A stretch of 64,000 bases of DNA from contig JBBQQH010000004.1 of the NCBI GenBank assembly GCA_038216155.1, positions 1-64,000 of the forward strand, written 5' to 3'. The stretch comes from SZAS-103 sp038216155. Its GTDB lineage: Bacteria; Pseudomonadota; Gammaproteobacteria; Xanthomonadales; Xanthomonadaceae. A program made the position numbers and the translations under genes. Below the pieces are notes generated by a model. The model saw only the letters and a list, made by a program, of their open reading frames with translations, was not told where the DNA came from and searched no databases. Below are positions 9,894 through 18,814 of this stretch, one piece after another (within the stretch, counting starts at the first letter, position 1; each line of letters starts with the position of its first letter).

Positions 9894-9914
9894 TACCGGA
9901 AAACAGGAACAGCC

Positions 9915-10337
9915 ATGGCGTTCAGCAGCGGTAACAGCGGCGGCCCGATGGTCGACATCAATGTCACGCCCCTGGTGGACGTGCTGCTGGTGTTGCTGAT
10001 CATCTTCATGGTGACGGCGCCGCCGTTGACCTATCAAATCCAGGTCGAGTTGCCGCAGCCCTCGACGCAACCGCCGCCGCCCAATCTCGCGGAACCCATT
10101 TCGCTAAAAATCGACGCGAATGGAGAAGTCACTTGGAATGGCTCCTCGGTTCCGCTGGCGGCGCTGGAATCGGCGATGCTGGTCGAGGCTGCCCGCTATT
10201 CTTCGACAGACGAACAGCCGGTTGTGCAGATCGACACCGACAAAGATGCGCAATACGGCGTGTTGGCCAAGGTGCTGGCGCATGCCAGGAATGCAGGCCT
10301 GATCAAGATGGGCTTTGTCGACACCGGACAACAGTGA
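9915..10337 (+). CDS. exbD2: Biopolymer transport protein ExbD (copy 2)
   Basis: This second ExbD is also 140 residues, with the same N-terminal pattern (MAFSxxNSGGPM type) and Asp22 in NVTPLVDVLL. The periplasmic domain is diverged from copy 1, so the pair arose by duplication and probably specialised. In Xanthomonas, tonB-exbB-exbD1-exbD2 is a known arrangement, in which the second ExbD is reported to be dispensable for iron uptake but needed for some other traits. The gene ends 24 bases before a strong terminator, which closes the operon. Confidence 0.94.
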   Translation: MAFSSGNSGGPMVDINVTPLVDVLLVLLIIFMVTAPPLTYQIQVELPQPSTQPPPPNLAEPISLKIDANGEVTWNGSSVPLAALESAMLVEAARYSSTDEQPVVQIDTDKDAQYGVLAKVLAHARNAGLIKMGFVDTGQQ

Positions 10338-10360
10338 CCGCACAGTCAGCAATCAGGAAA

Positions 10361-10385
10361 GCGCCGCGATCATCGCGGCGTTTTT
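10361..10385 (+). terminator. Rho-independent terminator of the tonB-exbBD operon
   Basis: CGCCGCG (10362-10368), a 5-base ATCAT loop and CGCGGCG (10374-10380) form a GC-rich stem followed directly by TTTTT (10381-10385). It lies between exbD2 and the convergent pdxJ. Confidence 0.85.
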
Positions 10386-10449
10386 CATTCTGTGCATCGC
10401 TAAAGGGCAGCAGTGGCACTCTTGTGGAAACGCGATGCCACCGCAGTCT

Positions 10450-11211
10450 TCAGGTAGCGGCAATGATGCTCAGGTAGTTGGCGACCGTGATCGCCAGACC
10501 ATCGTACAAGGCCTCATCGAACACGGCATGGCCAATCGAGACTTCGGCCACTTGCGGCACGCCGCGCAGGAAGTCGGCAAGATTGGCTTGGCTCAGGTCG
10601 TGTCCGGCATTGACCTGCAGGCCGGCGGCAACCGCTGCGCGCGCGCACGCCGCGCAACGCTCAATGGCTTGCGCCCAATTGCCGTCGGCATGCGCCTGCG
10701 CAAAGGGACCGGTGTAGATTTCGATGCGATCCGCGCCGATCAGTGCGGCGCGGTCGAGGCCCGTGGTATCGGCGTCGACGAACAGGGACACCCGAGCGCC
10801 CGTCTCCTTGAACTGTGCAATCAGCGGAGCCAGCCGTTCGCCATCACGGGCCAGATCGAAGCCGTGGTCCGAGGTCAGTTGGCCGTCGCCGTCGGGCACC
10901 AGCGTGACCTGTGACGGGCACGTCTGCTGCACCAGCGCCAGCAAGCCGGGATAGCTTTCGCGTGGCGGCGCAAACGGATTGCCTTCGATGTTGAACTCGA
11001 CCTTGCCGCGCACGATATCGGCCAGCGCCCACACGTCTTCGGGCCGAATGTGCCGCTGATCCGGACGTGGGTGCACGGTGATGCCGCCGCAACCGGCAGC
11101 CATTGCCACTTCGGCGGCTCGCACCACGCTCGGCCGGTCGCCGCCGCGCGAGTTGCGCAGCACCGCGACCTTGTTGAGATTGATGCTGAGGACGGCAGGC
11201 GAATCGCGCAT
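10450..11211 (-). CDS. pdxJ: Pyridoxine 5'-phosphate synthase
   Basis: PdxJ condenses 1-deoxyxylulose 5-phosphate with 3-amino-2-oxopropyl phosphate to make pyridoxine 5'-phosphate (DXP-dependent vitamin B6 route). The 253-residue TIM-barrel protein shows LSINLNKVAVLRNSRGG at the start, GITVHPRPDQRHI (active-site His), FNIEGNPF (Glu) and QVNAGHDLS (His), all family-defining. It is convergent with exbD2, and the same neighbour order is seen in xanthomonads. Confidence 0.96.
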   Translation of the reverse strand: MRDSPAVLSINLNKVAVLRNSRGGDRPSVVRAAEVAMAAGCGGITVHPRPDQRHIRPEDVWALADIVRGKVEFNIEGNPFAPPRESYPGLLALVQQTCPSQVTLVPDGDGQLTSDHGFDLARDGERLAPLIAQFKETGARVSLFVDADTTGLDRAALIGADRIEIYTGPFAQAHADGNWAQAIERCAACARAAVAAGLQVNAGHDLSQANLADFLRGVPQVAEVSIGHAVFDEALYDGLAITVANYLSIIAAT

Positions 11212-11348
11212 GCGCCCAGCCTACGTTGCGGCGCGAGCCAGTGGAAGCGCTCCGACGCATTGCTCAACGGGCCACTCAGCGATCACGGCCTTGACCAAAG
11301 TGCGCGGCCTGCTTGCACAACAACGACATCCGCCGCGGATGCCATCAA

Positions 11349-11376
11349 GAAAAACGGCGACCCGAGGGCCGCCGTT
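11349..11376 (-). terminator. Rho-independent terminator of the GlsB/YeaQ-type gene
   Basis: Read on the minus strand, AACGGCG and CGCCGTT (11370-11376 and 11353-11359) form a 7-pair stem with a 10-base loop, followed by a T run (TTTTTC). It lies 22 bases after the stop of the small membrane gene. Confidence 0.75.
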
Positions 11377-11398
11377 CGATCGCACTTGCGAGGTTGGG

Positions 11399-11659
11399 TC
11401 AGGCTCGTTTGATCAATCCGATCAGCACCAGCAAAACCACCGCACCGATGAATGCGTTGAGGACCGCGGCAACAATGCCCGCACCCAATGCGATTCCCAG
11501 CATCGGCAACAACCACCAGCCGATGAACGCACCGATGATGCCGATGATGATGTTGCCAAGGACCCCGAATCCGAAACCGCGAACAACCAACCCTGCCAAC
11601 CAGCCGGCGATGCCGCCGATCAACAACGTGATGATGATTCCCTGTACTTGTGGCGTCAT
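11399..11659 (-). CDS. GlsB/YeaQ/YmgE-family stress-response membrane protein
   Basis: The 86-residue protein is nearly all hydrophobic, with three short membrane segments and the glycine-rich pattern GGIAGWLAGLVVRG...GNIIIGIIGAFIGWWLL typical of the transglycosylase-associated (GlsB/YeaQ) family. Members are often induced under stress or in stationary phase, but the molecular function is not established. A strong GGAGGG ribosome site lies 8 bases before the ATG. A terminator follows. The next gene upstream is another small membrane protein, 72 bases away. Confidence 0.88.
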   Translation of the reverse strand: MTPQVQGIIITLLIGGIAGWLAGLVVRGFGFGVLGNIIIGIIGAFIGWWLLPMLGIALGAGIVAAVLNAFIGAVVLLVLIGLIKRA

Positions 11660-11731
11660 GGTGTACTCCCTCCTTCACCGATGGATATGAGTGGGCTTAA
11701 GGCCCAGACCGAGCCTAGCACGATCGGCGTT

Positions 11732-12046
11732 TCAGGCAGAAGGCGGTGGCTCAATCGGTGGAAAGGATTCGCGCGGCGCCGTTGCGCTCGCTGAGGAATC
11801 GGCAGGCTGGCCTGCGCGCTGCGCATCGGCTTGCATGCGCATCGCGCGCAACTCGTCGGGCGAGAGAATCTGTGCCGTGTTGCGACCCTGGCCTTCCACG
11901 CGCGACGCGATCAACCACATCACGCCGATCACGAACAGCAGCAGTGAAGACAGCAGGCACAGCGTACCAAGACCGACCGAGGTGGTCAGGAACGGCACCG
12001 CAAACAGGGCGGCAGCAACCAATATCAGGATCCAGGGCATCCGCAT
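11732..12046 (-). CDS. Small membrane protein of unknown function
   Basis: The product is about 104 residues, with two hydrophobic helices (about 4-22 and 27-47) followed by a hydrophilic tail that contains AQILSPDELRAMRMQADAQ and ends rich in Pro and Ser. I do not recognise the family. The start is uncertain: ATG at 12046, ATG at 12040 and GTG at 12049 are all in frame, and none has a clear ribosome site. Codon use is like that of its neighbours, and the gene lies between cls and the GlsB-type gene on the same strand. Confidence 0.65.
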   Translation of the reverse strand: MRMPWILILVAAALFAVPFLTTSVGLGTLCLLSSLLLFVIGVMWLIASRVEGQGRNTAQILSPDELRAMRMQADAQRAGQPADSSASATAPRESFPPIEPPPSA

Positions 12047-12123
12047 CACCAGGCGCGAAGATTGGGCAGGTGCAGTCTAGCCGATCGATCCGCACGAGCG
12101 CAGGCCGCGAGTGGTTGCCAGCG

Positions 12124-13521
12124 CTAGAGGATCGGCGAGAACAGCCGTGCGACGCCTTCGCTCAAGCGCGAGAGAAATGCCGGCCGCAGCGAATCCTTGG
12201 TGACTTCGCTCGCCGCCGCCAGATCGACGGCCAGGCTGCTCGACAGATCGCTCGCCACGCCGGTATCGCAGAACAAGACGACAATCTCGAAGTTCAGCGC
12301 GAAGCTGCGTGCATCGAAATTGGAGGTGCCCAGGATCGAGATCTCCTCATCTATCAGTAGCGCCTTGGTGTGCATCATGCGCGGGCCGTATTCGAAGATA
12401 CGCACGCCGGCCTCAAGCAGTCGATCAAAATACGAGCGGGCTGCCGGAGTCACCATCCGCGAATCGCTGCGTTTGGGCACCATCACGCGAACGTCGAGTC
12501 CACGCATTGCTGCCGCTTCCAGCGCAAACAACGCGGCTCGGCTGGGTACGAAATAGGGCGTTGCCAGCCACACGCGCGATTGCGCGCGATGAATTGCCGA
12601 GACCTCCACCCGATGCACCGGCTCCCATTCGTTGTCAGGCCCGGCCGGAATCACCTGGGCGCTGATCGGCCCCTTTGCAGCGGGCGCGCTGACGGAATCG
12701 AGCGCGAGCTGCTTATCGGTTGCGTAATGCCAGTCCTCCAGCCACGCAATTTGCAGCCAGTGCACGACCTCGCCTTCCAGCCGCATGTGCATGTCGTGGA
12801 AGGCATCGTCCTTGAGCTGATTGTTTTCGTCGTCGGTGACGTTGATGCCACCGGTAAAGCCGACCTTGCCGTCGCAGATCACGATCTTGCGGTGGCTGCG
12901 CATGTTGAGCTTGGGTCGCGCGAAAAACGTCATCCACCAGCGCACGGGATGGAAGAATGCCAATTCGGCGCCGGCCTCCTCCAGTGGTTTTGTGAACTTG
13001 CTCGAGAGCCGCGAACCGATGCCGTCGAGCAGCACCCGCACCTTCACACCGGCCTTGGCGCGCTCAATGAGGGCGTCGCGGATTCGCGTTCCGGTTCGGT
13101 CGCCCAGAAAAATGTAGTACTCGACATGGACGTGCTGCTGCGCCGCTTCGATCGCCTTGACCAGCGCATCGTAAGTCGGGCCACCATCAATCAGCAGCTC
13201 GACCTTGCTGGCGGTGGTAGCCGGCATGCCGGTCATGAATTGCGCGGTGCGATTGAGCGCTGCGTCCTTTTCGTTGGCCGGGCCAGGCTGGCGCCCGCCC
13301 ACGTTGTCGTGCGACAACTTGCGCTTGCGTTGCGAGCGGTCGATGCGCTGCGGCCCCAGTACGTAATAGATCAGGAAGCCCAGATACGGCAAGAACGCCA
13401 GCGCCATCAACCAGCTCAGCGTGGCAGCCGGCGCACGCTTTTGCATGATCACCCAGCCGCCGATCACAACCAGATACACCGGCCACGCGATCGCCAACAA
13501 CAACACCAGCCAATGCGGCAT
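12124..13521 (-). CDS. cls: Cardiolipin synthase (phospholipase D family)
   Basis: The enzyme joins two phosphatidylglycerol molecules to form cardiolipin and glycerol at the inner membrane. The 465-residue protein has two N-terminal membrane helices (about 3-25 and 36-55) and two PLD catalytic HKD motifs: HRKIVICDGKVGFTGG in the middle and HTKALLIDEEISILGTSN in the last quarter. Both have the His, Lys and Asp intact. Length and domain order fit ClsA. It is distinct from the periplasm-facing PLD lipoprotein at 61284-63299. Confidence 0.92.
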   Translation of the reverse strand: MPHWLVLLLAIAWPVYLVVIGGWVIMQKRAPAATLSWLMALAFLPYLGFLIYYVLGPQRIDRSQRKRKLSHDNVGGRQPGPANEKDAALNRTAQFMTGMPATTASKVELLIDGGPTYDALVKAIEAAQQHVHVEYYIFLGDRTGTRIRDALIERAKAGVKVRVLLDGIGSRLSSKFTKPLEEAGAELAFFHPVRWWMTFFARPKLNMRSHRKIVICDGKVGFTGGINVTDDENNQLKDDAFHDMHMRLEGEVVHWLQIAWLEDWHYATDKQLALDSVSAPAAKGPISAQVIPAGPDNEWEPVHRVEVSAIHRAQSRVWLATPYFVPSRAALFALEAAAMRGLDVRVMVPKRSDSRMVTPAARSYFDRLLEAGVRIFEYGPRMMHTKALLIDEEISILGTSNFDARSFALNFEIVVLFCDTGVASDLSSSLAVDLAAASEVTKDSLRPAFLSRLSEGVARLFSPIL

Positions 13522-13687
13522 GTGACGTCCTATTTTACAGCTGGTTGAGTGGATCGAACGTCACGATTCTCGCAGATTGACGTTCGGAAAGGCCGCACGC
13601 CTCAGAACGCGTAAACGCGGACAATCCAATGCATGCGGGCAGACGCTTCTTGTGGCATGTTTCAGTCATGTGACGCAATTGATCGAT

Positions 13688-16198
13688 ATGGCGACTTCTT
13701 CGACAAATGTCCTGGTTGCACGCGCGTGCGCCGCTTCGGTGCTGGCACTGGGGCTGGTCACGCTCCTCGGCTGGTCGCTCGGGCTGACCTGGTTGCTGCA
13801 ATTGCGCCCCGGCTGGACGCCGATGGTGGTCAATACCGCGCTGGGCTTCGTGCTCAGCGGCGCCAGTGTTTGGGCTGCGGCGTCGGCCTCTATTCCCGTG
13901 CGACGGTTGGCGGTGGTCGGCGGCGTGCTGCTGTTGGCACTCGCGGTGGCTGAATTCTGCGTACTGGTGTTCGACCTGGCCCCGGCGTGGTCGTTGCCGC
14001 AACTGCACCGTCCACTGCAACCAGGTTATCCGCATCCCGGACGGATGGCCCCAAATACCACGCTGTGTTTCCTGCTGGCGGGCGCTGGGTTGATTGGTGC
14101 GACTGGGTCTGGGCGACCGTCGGCCGTTCACTGGGTGCAGCGTGCGGCGACCGCAGTGATTGCGATCGGTTTGTTGGGGGTGGTCGGCTACGCCTTGCAG
14201 CTCGAATACCTGTACGGTTGGACCGGCGTGGTACGGATGGCGCTGACCACCGGCTTCGGGATGATCGTGCTCGGTGTCGGTTTGTGGAACGCCGTGCCTA
14301 CGCGGGCAGACAAGGCATCCATAACCGACGGTGACGAGGTCGCCGCGGTCAATCGCACCGCGAGTCTGTTGCTGCTGCTGGTAGCAGCCAGCGCCGGCAT
14401 TGGTGGCTTTGCTTTCCTGCAGGGTCAGGTTGAACAGCAAGTGCGTGAGGAGCTGCTGCAACTGAGCGTTGCCCACAGCGGGACATTTGCGGAGATCATC
14501 GGCCTTCGCAGCGCGCGCGCGCAGCTGGTCAGTACCGACCCGGAGCTGGCGTCGCGTATGCGCACGTTGGCCCGGTCTGCGGACGCGGACGGATCCCTGA
14601 ATTTGTTGCGACGGTGGGCGATCAACCCGCAGGCAAACGGCTTTTCGATTATCTCGGTGAGGCAGCAAGGGCGCACCCTATTGCTGGCAGGCAAGCCGCT
14701 GCCGGCCTCGACGCAAGTGCCGGTGCGCACTCCGTGGCCCGCTACGTTGCTATGGAAAAATGGCTTCGTGCTGCGCCGTGAAGTGCCGGTCAGCGACGCT
14801 GTGGGCGCACTGGGCGTGCTGATCAGCGAGCAACGACTGGATGCTTTGACAGCGCTCGATGCGAGAACCAATCGGTTGGGTGAGAGTGGCGAGATGGCGG
14901 TTTGCGCGGTGCAGGCGGCGCACTCGGAGCAGATGATCTGCTTTCCGCTGCGCAGTCGGCGACAACCATATCGGAGTGCAAGGGTGCTAGATGGAATGCC
15001 GTTGCCGATGGATTTCGCCCTGCGCGGGCGCACCGGCTCCATCATTGCGCTGGACTATCGGCGCCATCGGGTGTTGGCAGCGTATGCGCCGGTCGGCGAC
15101 ACCGGGCTTGGGCTGGTGGTCAAGCGCGATGTCGCTGAGATCTATGCGCCGATCCGGGTGCAATTCCAGCGCATCGTGCTGTTTCTTTCCGCTTTGCTGG
15201 CGATCGGCATGCTGGTGCTTAGGCGCCGATTGCGCCCCTTGCTGCACACGCTCGAGGCGACGCGAGCGCAGGCGCGCGAGAATGCGGTGCGATTTGGTGC
15301 GGCGGTTGAAAGCAACCTGGATGCCTTTTTCATCCTGGAGTGCGTGCGCGATGCCGACGGCACGGCCAGCGACCTGCGCTACGCGCTGCTTAACGGCAAG
15401 GCCGAACGGTTGCTGGGACAGAACCGGGAACGCGTTGTTGGAAAACGATTGTTTGATCCGTTCCCGGATCAACGCGACGCGCAGATGTTGGTGGCCTTTT
15501 TGCGGGTGATCGAAACCGGCGAGCCGTTGATCGAGGAGCGCTGCGGCATCTCCGCGATCGGTGAGCCGCGCTGGTATCACTTGCAGGTGGTGCGGCTGGG
15601 CGATGGTTTGGGTGTGACCGTGCGCGACATCACCCGGGCCCGCGCCGCCGCCGAACGCGTACGCCATCAAGCGCTGCACGACGTATTGACCGGCTTGCCC
15701 AACCGCGCGGCATTCGAACAGGCGGCAGCGGCAGCGATCATCGAGGCGCAAAAGCACGGCGGCACGTTGGCGTTGGCGTTGCTCGATCTGGACGGCTTCA
15801 AACACGTCAACGACACGCTTGGCCATGCGGCGGGCGACGTGCTATTGCAACAGGTGGCGGTGCGCCTGCGTGATTGCCTGCGCCCGAGCGACATCCTGGC
15901 GCGGCTGGGCGGGGACGAATTCGTGCTGGTATTGCCGGCGATCAACTGGCCTGCGGGTGCAATCGCGGTGGCCAACAAGTTGATCGCGCAGATCGCGTTG
16001 CCGATTGTGATCGACCAGGACACGGTACGCGTAACTGCCAGCATTGGACTGAGCGTATTTCCTGACGACGGTCGTGTAGCCGCCACCTTGCTACACAGCG
16101 CCGATCAGGCGATGTACCGGGCCAAGCGCGCCGGTCGCAATGGGTATGCGTTGCATCAAAACGATCTGCACCAGAACGATCCGCAGCGCACCGACTGA
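13688..16198 (+). CDS. Membrane-anchored PAS-GGDEF diguanylate cyclase
   Basis: This enzyme should make cyclic di-GMP from two GTP in response to a membrane or periplasmic signal. The preferred start (13688) gives 836 residues. About six N-terminal membrane helices, including the MAPNTTLCFLLAG segment seen in other sensor cyclases, are followed by a further helix, an extracytoplasmic region of about 230 residues, another helix near 497-515, a PAS-like domain (about 535-645) and GGDEF (about 655-820). The active-site GGDEF is intact at 741-745, and the RPSD inhibitory I-site lies 5 residues before it, so product inhibition is likely. There is no EAL domain. An in-frame start lies 111 bases upstream, but that extension is basic and not membrane-like. 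Confidence 0.88.
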   Translation: MATSSTNVLVARACAASVLALGLVTLLGWSLGLTWLLQLRPGWTPMVVNTALGFVLSGASVWAAASASIPVRRLAVVGGVLLLALAVAEFCVLVFDLAPAWSLPQLHRPLQPGYPHPGRMAPNTTLCFLLAGAGLIGATGSGRPSAVHWVQRAATAVIAIGLLGVVGYALQLEYLYGWTGVVRMALTTGFGMIVLGVGLWNAVPTRADKASITDGDEVAAVNRTASLLLLLVAASAGIGGFAFLQGQVEQQVREELLQLSVAHSGTFAEIIGLRSARAQLVSTDPELASRMRTLARSADADGSLNLLRRWAINPQANGFSIISVRQQGRTLLLAGKPLPASTQVPVRTPWPATLLWKNGFVLRREVPVSDAVGALGVLISEQRLDALTALDARTNRLGESGEMAVCAVQAAHSEQMICFPLRSRRQPYRSARVLDGMPLPMDFALRGRTGSIIALDYRRHRVLAAYAPVGDTGLGLVVKRDVAEIYAPIRVQFQRIVLFLSALLAIGMLVLRRRLRPLLHTLEATRAQARENAVRFGAAVESNLDAFFILECVRDADGTASDLRYALLNGKAERLLGQNRERVVGKRLFDPFPDQRDAQMLVAFLRVIETGEPLIEERCGISAIGEPRWYHLQVVRLGDGLGVTVRDITRARAAAERVRHQALHDVLTGLPNRAAFEQAAAAAIIEAQKHGGTLALALLDLDGFKHVNDTLGHAAGDVLLQQVAVRLRDCLRPSDILARLGGDEFVLVLPAINWPAGAIAVANKLIAQIALPIVIDQDTVRVTASIGLSVFPDDGRVAATLLHSADQAMYRAKRAGRNGYALHQNDLHQNDPQRTD

Positions 16199-16315
16199 TG
16201 CTGCTGCTGCGGCCAGGATCGATGCGGATCGCGATTTCGCCTGATGCGGGCAGGTCCCCGCCGCCGCCCAGCCTGCGTTGGCATCCGCGCGGCACGTTCC
16301 GATGCCGCATCAACC

Positions 16316-17026
16316 TCAGCCCGGCGCACCTGCGTACAGCGTTTCCGCGCGCTGAAACAACAGCCAGCTGGTTGCGATCATTTTCGCGCCGCCGCGCGGG
16401 CGATTGCCTCGGTGCGTGTGGGTGAACGCGGTCGGCGCCAGCAACAGGCTGCCGGTCGCCGGCACGATCTTTCGCTGCTGATACAGGAATTGCGTTTCGC
16501 CGTCGGCGAATCCGTCGTTGAGATAGATTGTCCACAACAGCATCCGATGCAGCGTTTCGCACCCCGCATCCTTTGGATACAGCTCGCAGTGCCAGTAGGG
16601 ATAGCCGCCTTCGTCGGCGGCATAGCGTTGCAGGTTGATCGCGCCCGGTCGCAGCACCACACGCACGATCCGCGCCAGTGCGGCATCGTCCAAGGTGTCG
16701 AAATCCTCGGCCCCAAGGCGACGCAGCGCGCCCGTTTCCGGGTCCGGCGTCTGCAACATCAGCGGCGCGATCAACGCATGCCGGTATTTGCGCAGGTATT
16801 GCATCAGGCCATTGAACACCGCCGTGTTCAGCGCGGTGGTTACATCCTTCCACTCAGGACTCGAGCTGATCGCAAGGTCGCGACTGTGCTTGAGCTCAGG
16901 ATGCACGCCGCCGCCGACGCGGCCGGGCAGAGTCTGATTGCTTGCCTCGAAGCGCCGCACGATCGCCGCGCAGGCGTCGGCGGGCAATGCCTCCGGATAC
17001 ACCTCGATGAAGTCCGGAGCGCTCAT
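16316..17026 (-). CDS. 2-oxoglutarate-Fe(II) oxygenase, prolyl 4-hydroxylase-like
   Basis: The 236-residue protein has the double-stranded beta-helix iron site: H146-x-E148 in YPYWHCELYP, a distal histidine near 203-205 in FTHTHRGNRP, and an arginine just after it (206 or 209) to hold 2-oxoglutarate. Glutamate in place of the common aspartate in HxD is allowed in the superfamily. The substrate is unknown. An upstream extension is open in frame, but the start at 17026 gives MSAPDFIEVY, where the fold begins. It is 53 bases after phhA, another non-haem iron hydroxylase, on the same strand. Confidence 0.78.
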   Translation of the reverse strand: MSAPDFIEVYPEALPADACAAIVRRFEASNQTLPGRVGGGVHPELKHSRDLAISSSPEWKDVTTALNTAVFNGLMQYLRKYRHALIAPLMLQTPDPETGALRRLGAEDFDTLDDAALARIVRVVLRPGAINLQRYAADEGGYPYWHCELYPKDAGCETLHRMLLWTIYLNDGFADGETQFLYQQRKIVPATGSLLLAPTAFTHTHRGNRPRGGAKMIATSWLLFQRAETLYAGAPG

Positions 17027-17079
17027 CTCAGCGCCGCGCAAGGGCGACCAGGCGATGGCGTTGGTCCCGGCGCGCCCGA

Positions 17080-17967
17080 TCAGACATCGCCGTCGCTGGC
17101 CCATCCTTCACCGCTGCCGCGATGGACCACGTCGTCGCCATCGATGATCTGTCCGGCCGGAATCGACGCCTCGTCGCCAAGTTGTTCGTAGAGCGGCCTG
17201 AAGTCCGGCTCGGTCGCATCCATCAACTGCTCGAAATCATCGATCACGAAATAGGTTTTCTGGAAGGTGTCGATCCGATAGCGCGTGCGCATGATGCGCG
17301 TCAGGTCGAACCCGATGCGGTTGGGCGCCGGCGATTCCAGGCAATGGATGCTTTCACCTTTGCTTGAAAGGATGCCCGACCCGTAGATGCGCAGCCCGTT
17401 GTCCTCGCGAATCAGGCCGAACTCCACCGTGTACCAGTACAGGCGCGTCAGATTGACCAGCGCTTCGGCGCCGATGTCGTGCGCCTTGACGCCGCCGCGC
17501 CCGTAGGCGGCGATGTAGTCGGCGAACACCGGTTCCATCAACAACGGCACATGGCCGTACAGGTCGTGGAACAGGTCCGGCTCGGACAGGTAATCCATTT
17601 GCTCGGGTTTGCGAATCCACCAGGTCACCGGAAAACGGCGGTTGGCCAAGTGATCAAAAAATGTCAGCTCGGGCAACAAGCCCTCGACGCCGATCAGTTC
17701 CCAGCCGGTCGCGGCACGCAAGACCTTGTTGAGCTCGTCGAACTTCGGAATCGCGTCCGCGCCCATGCCCATCGCCCGTTGATTGCGCAGGAACGCGCTG
17801 CATGCGCGCTGCGGCAATACGTCTTGCTGGCGCGCGAAGAGCTGTGCCCAGACCTGGTGATCGGTCTGGGTATAGGTGCTCCAGGGCTGCTCGACGATGG
17901 CGGTGGTGTAGACCGGGACGTAGCCCTTGTCGGTGAGCTGGTGTTCGACACGCTTGGGTTCGTTCAT
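17080..17967 (-). CDS. phhA: Phenylalanine 4-monooxygenase
   Basis: This pterin-dependent non-haem iron enzyme converts phenylalanine to tyrosine. The 295-residue protein has the iron ligands H134 and H139 in FHDLYGHVPLL and E182 in YWYTVEFGL, and it lacks the regulatory ACT domain of the animal enzymes. The ATG at 17967 has AGGAG 9 bases upstream; a GTG start 21 bases earlier is less likely because it overlaps that site. folE (GTP cyclohydrolase I) at 34.1 kb could feed pterin synthesis. No pterin-recycling phhB gene was seen in the window. Confidence 0.95.
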   Translation of the reverse strand: MNEPKRVEHQLTDKGYVPVYTTAIVEQPWSTYTQTDHQVWAQLFARQQDVLPQRACSAFLRNQRAMGMGADAIPKFDELNKVLRAATGWELIGVEGLLPELTFFDHLANRRFPVTWWIRKPEQMDYLSEPDLFHDLYGHVPLLMEPVFADYIAAYGRGGVKAHDIGAEALVNLTRLYWYTVEFGLIREDNGLRIYGSGILSSKGESIHCLESPAPNRIGFDLTRIMRTRYRIDTFQKTYFVIDDFEQLMDATEPDFRPLYEQLGDEASIPAGQIIDGDDVVHRGSGEGWASDGDV

Positions 17968-17997
17968 CGCAAAAACTCCTTGCTGCACGCCGCCAGT

Positions 17998-18744
17998 CTA
18001 CTCCCGGGCCGCAGTTTCGGATTCGCTGCGCGCGATCGCCAGCGGCTCGTGCTGCACGAAAACATCGTCGGCAGGCGCAGAGTTTTCGTCCTCGTCAATT
18101 TCAGGTTCGTCCTCCCAGCTGTAGCGCTTGCGCGGCAACGGCGGATCGCAGCGCCGCCAGATGATCGCTGCCAGCAAGCCGCAAACCGCGCCCGACAAAT
18201 GCGCTTCCCAAGAGATGCCAAGCTCACGCGGAAAGATCGTCAACAACATCCCGCCATACAGGAAGAACGCGATCATCCCGGCCGCGATCGCTTGCCGGTC
18301 GCGGCGCAGTACGCCAAGCGTGAACACCAGAAACATTAATCCATGCGCGAGTCCGCTGGCGCCCAGGTGCGCGCTGCCCGCATCGCCCAGCAACCAGGTT
18401 CCAATTCCAGAGCCCAGCCAGATCAGCGGCAGCGCGCGCAACGTCGCGCGTGGATACAGGCCGCCGCAGAGCGTACCCAGGATCAAAATCGGCAGTGAAT
18501 TGGAAACCAGGTGTTCCAGCGAGCCGTGCAGCAGCGGCGCGGTGATGATTCCGAGCAATCCGGAAATCGAATGCGGCCGCAGCGTCAATGCCGCGAACGG
18601 CTGGCCCAACCAGTGCTCAACCAGCTTGATCCACCACAGCAGGGCAACGAAGCCGACGCTGATCCAGAACGCCCGATTGAAACCCGCCGCCAACGGACGC
18701 GCCGCACTAGCGGCGGCATCGGGATCGGGAAGTGGCAGGTCCAT
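17998..18744 (-). CDS. Rhomboid-family intramembrane serine protease
   Basis: The protein cleaves membrane-spanning substrates within the bilayer. With the start at 18744 it has 248 residues and about six membrane helices. The catalytic dyad is visible: Ser130 in HLGASGLAHG and His182 in WEAHLSGAVCG. The upstream oxyanion-site pattern HLVSN (H78, N82) is also present. A C-terminal cytoplasmic tail of about 50 residues is rich in Asp and Glu. A start 30 bases upstream is also possible. It lies 30 bases before phhA on the same strand and diverges from rlmI. Confidence 0.88.
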   Translation of the reverse strand: MDLPLPDPDAAASAARPLAAGFNRAFWISVGFVALLWWIKLVEHWLGQPFAALTLRPHSISGLLGIITAPLLHGSLEHLVSNSLPILILGTLCGGLYPRATLRALPLIWLGSGIGTWLLGDAGSAHLGASGLAHGLMFLVFTLGVLRRDRQAIAAGMIAFFLYGGMLLTIFPRELGISWEAHLSGAVCGLLAAIIWRRCDPPLPRKRYSWEDEPEIDEDENSAPADDVFVQHEPLAIARSESETAARE

Positions 18745-18814
18745 GCCCGCAACATGGGGATGCGCGCGGGGCATGCAAGCGTGGCACGGGCGCGCGACTG
18801 GCTATCATGTGCGG

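Noticed and set aside
12370..13548. 392-codon plus-strand frame antisense to the cardiolipin synthase gene
   Set aside because: It lacks motifs and is an antisense shadow of a gene with two intact HKD motifs.
18128..18814. Upstream extension of the rlmI frame
   Set aside because: It is antisense to the rhomboid gene; the PUA domain begins at the ATG at 18815.
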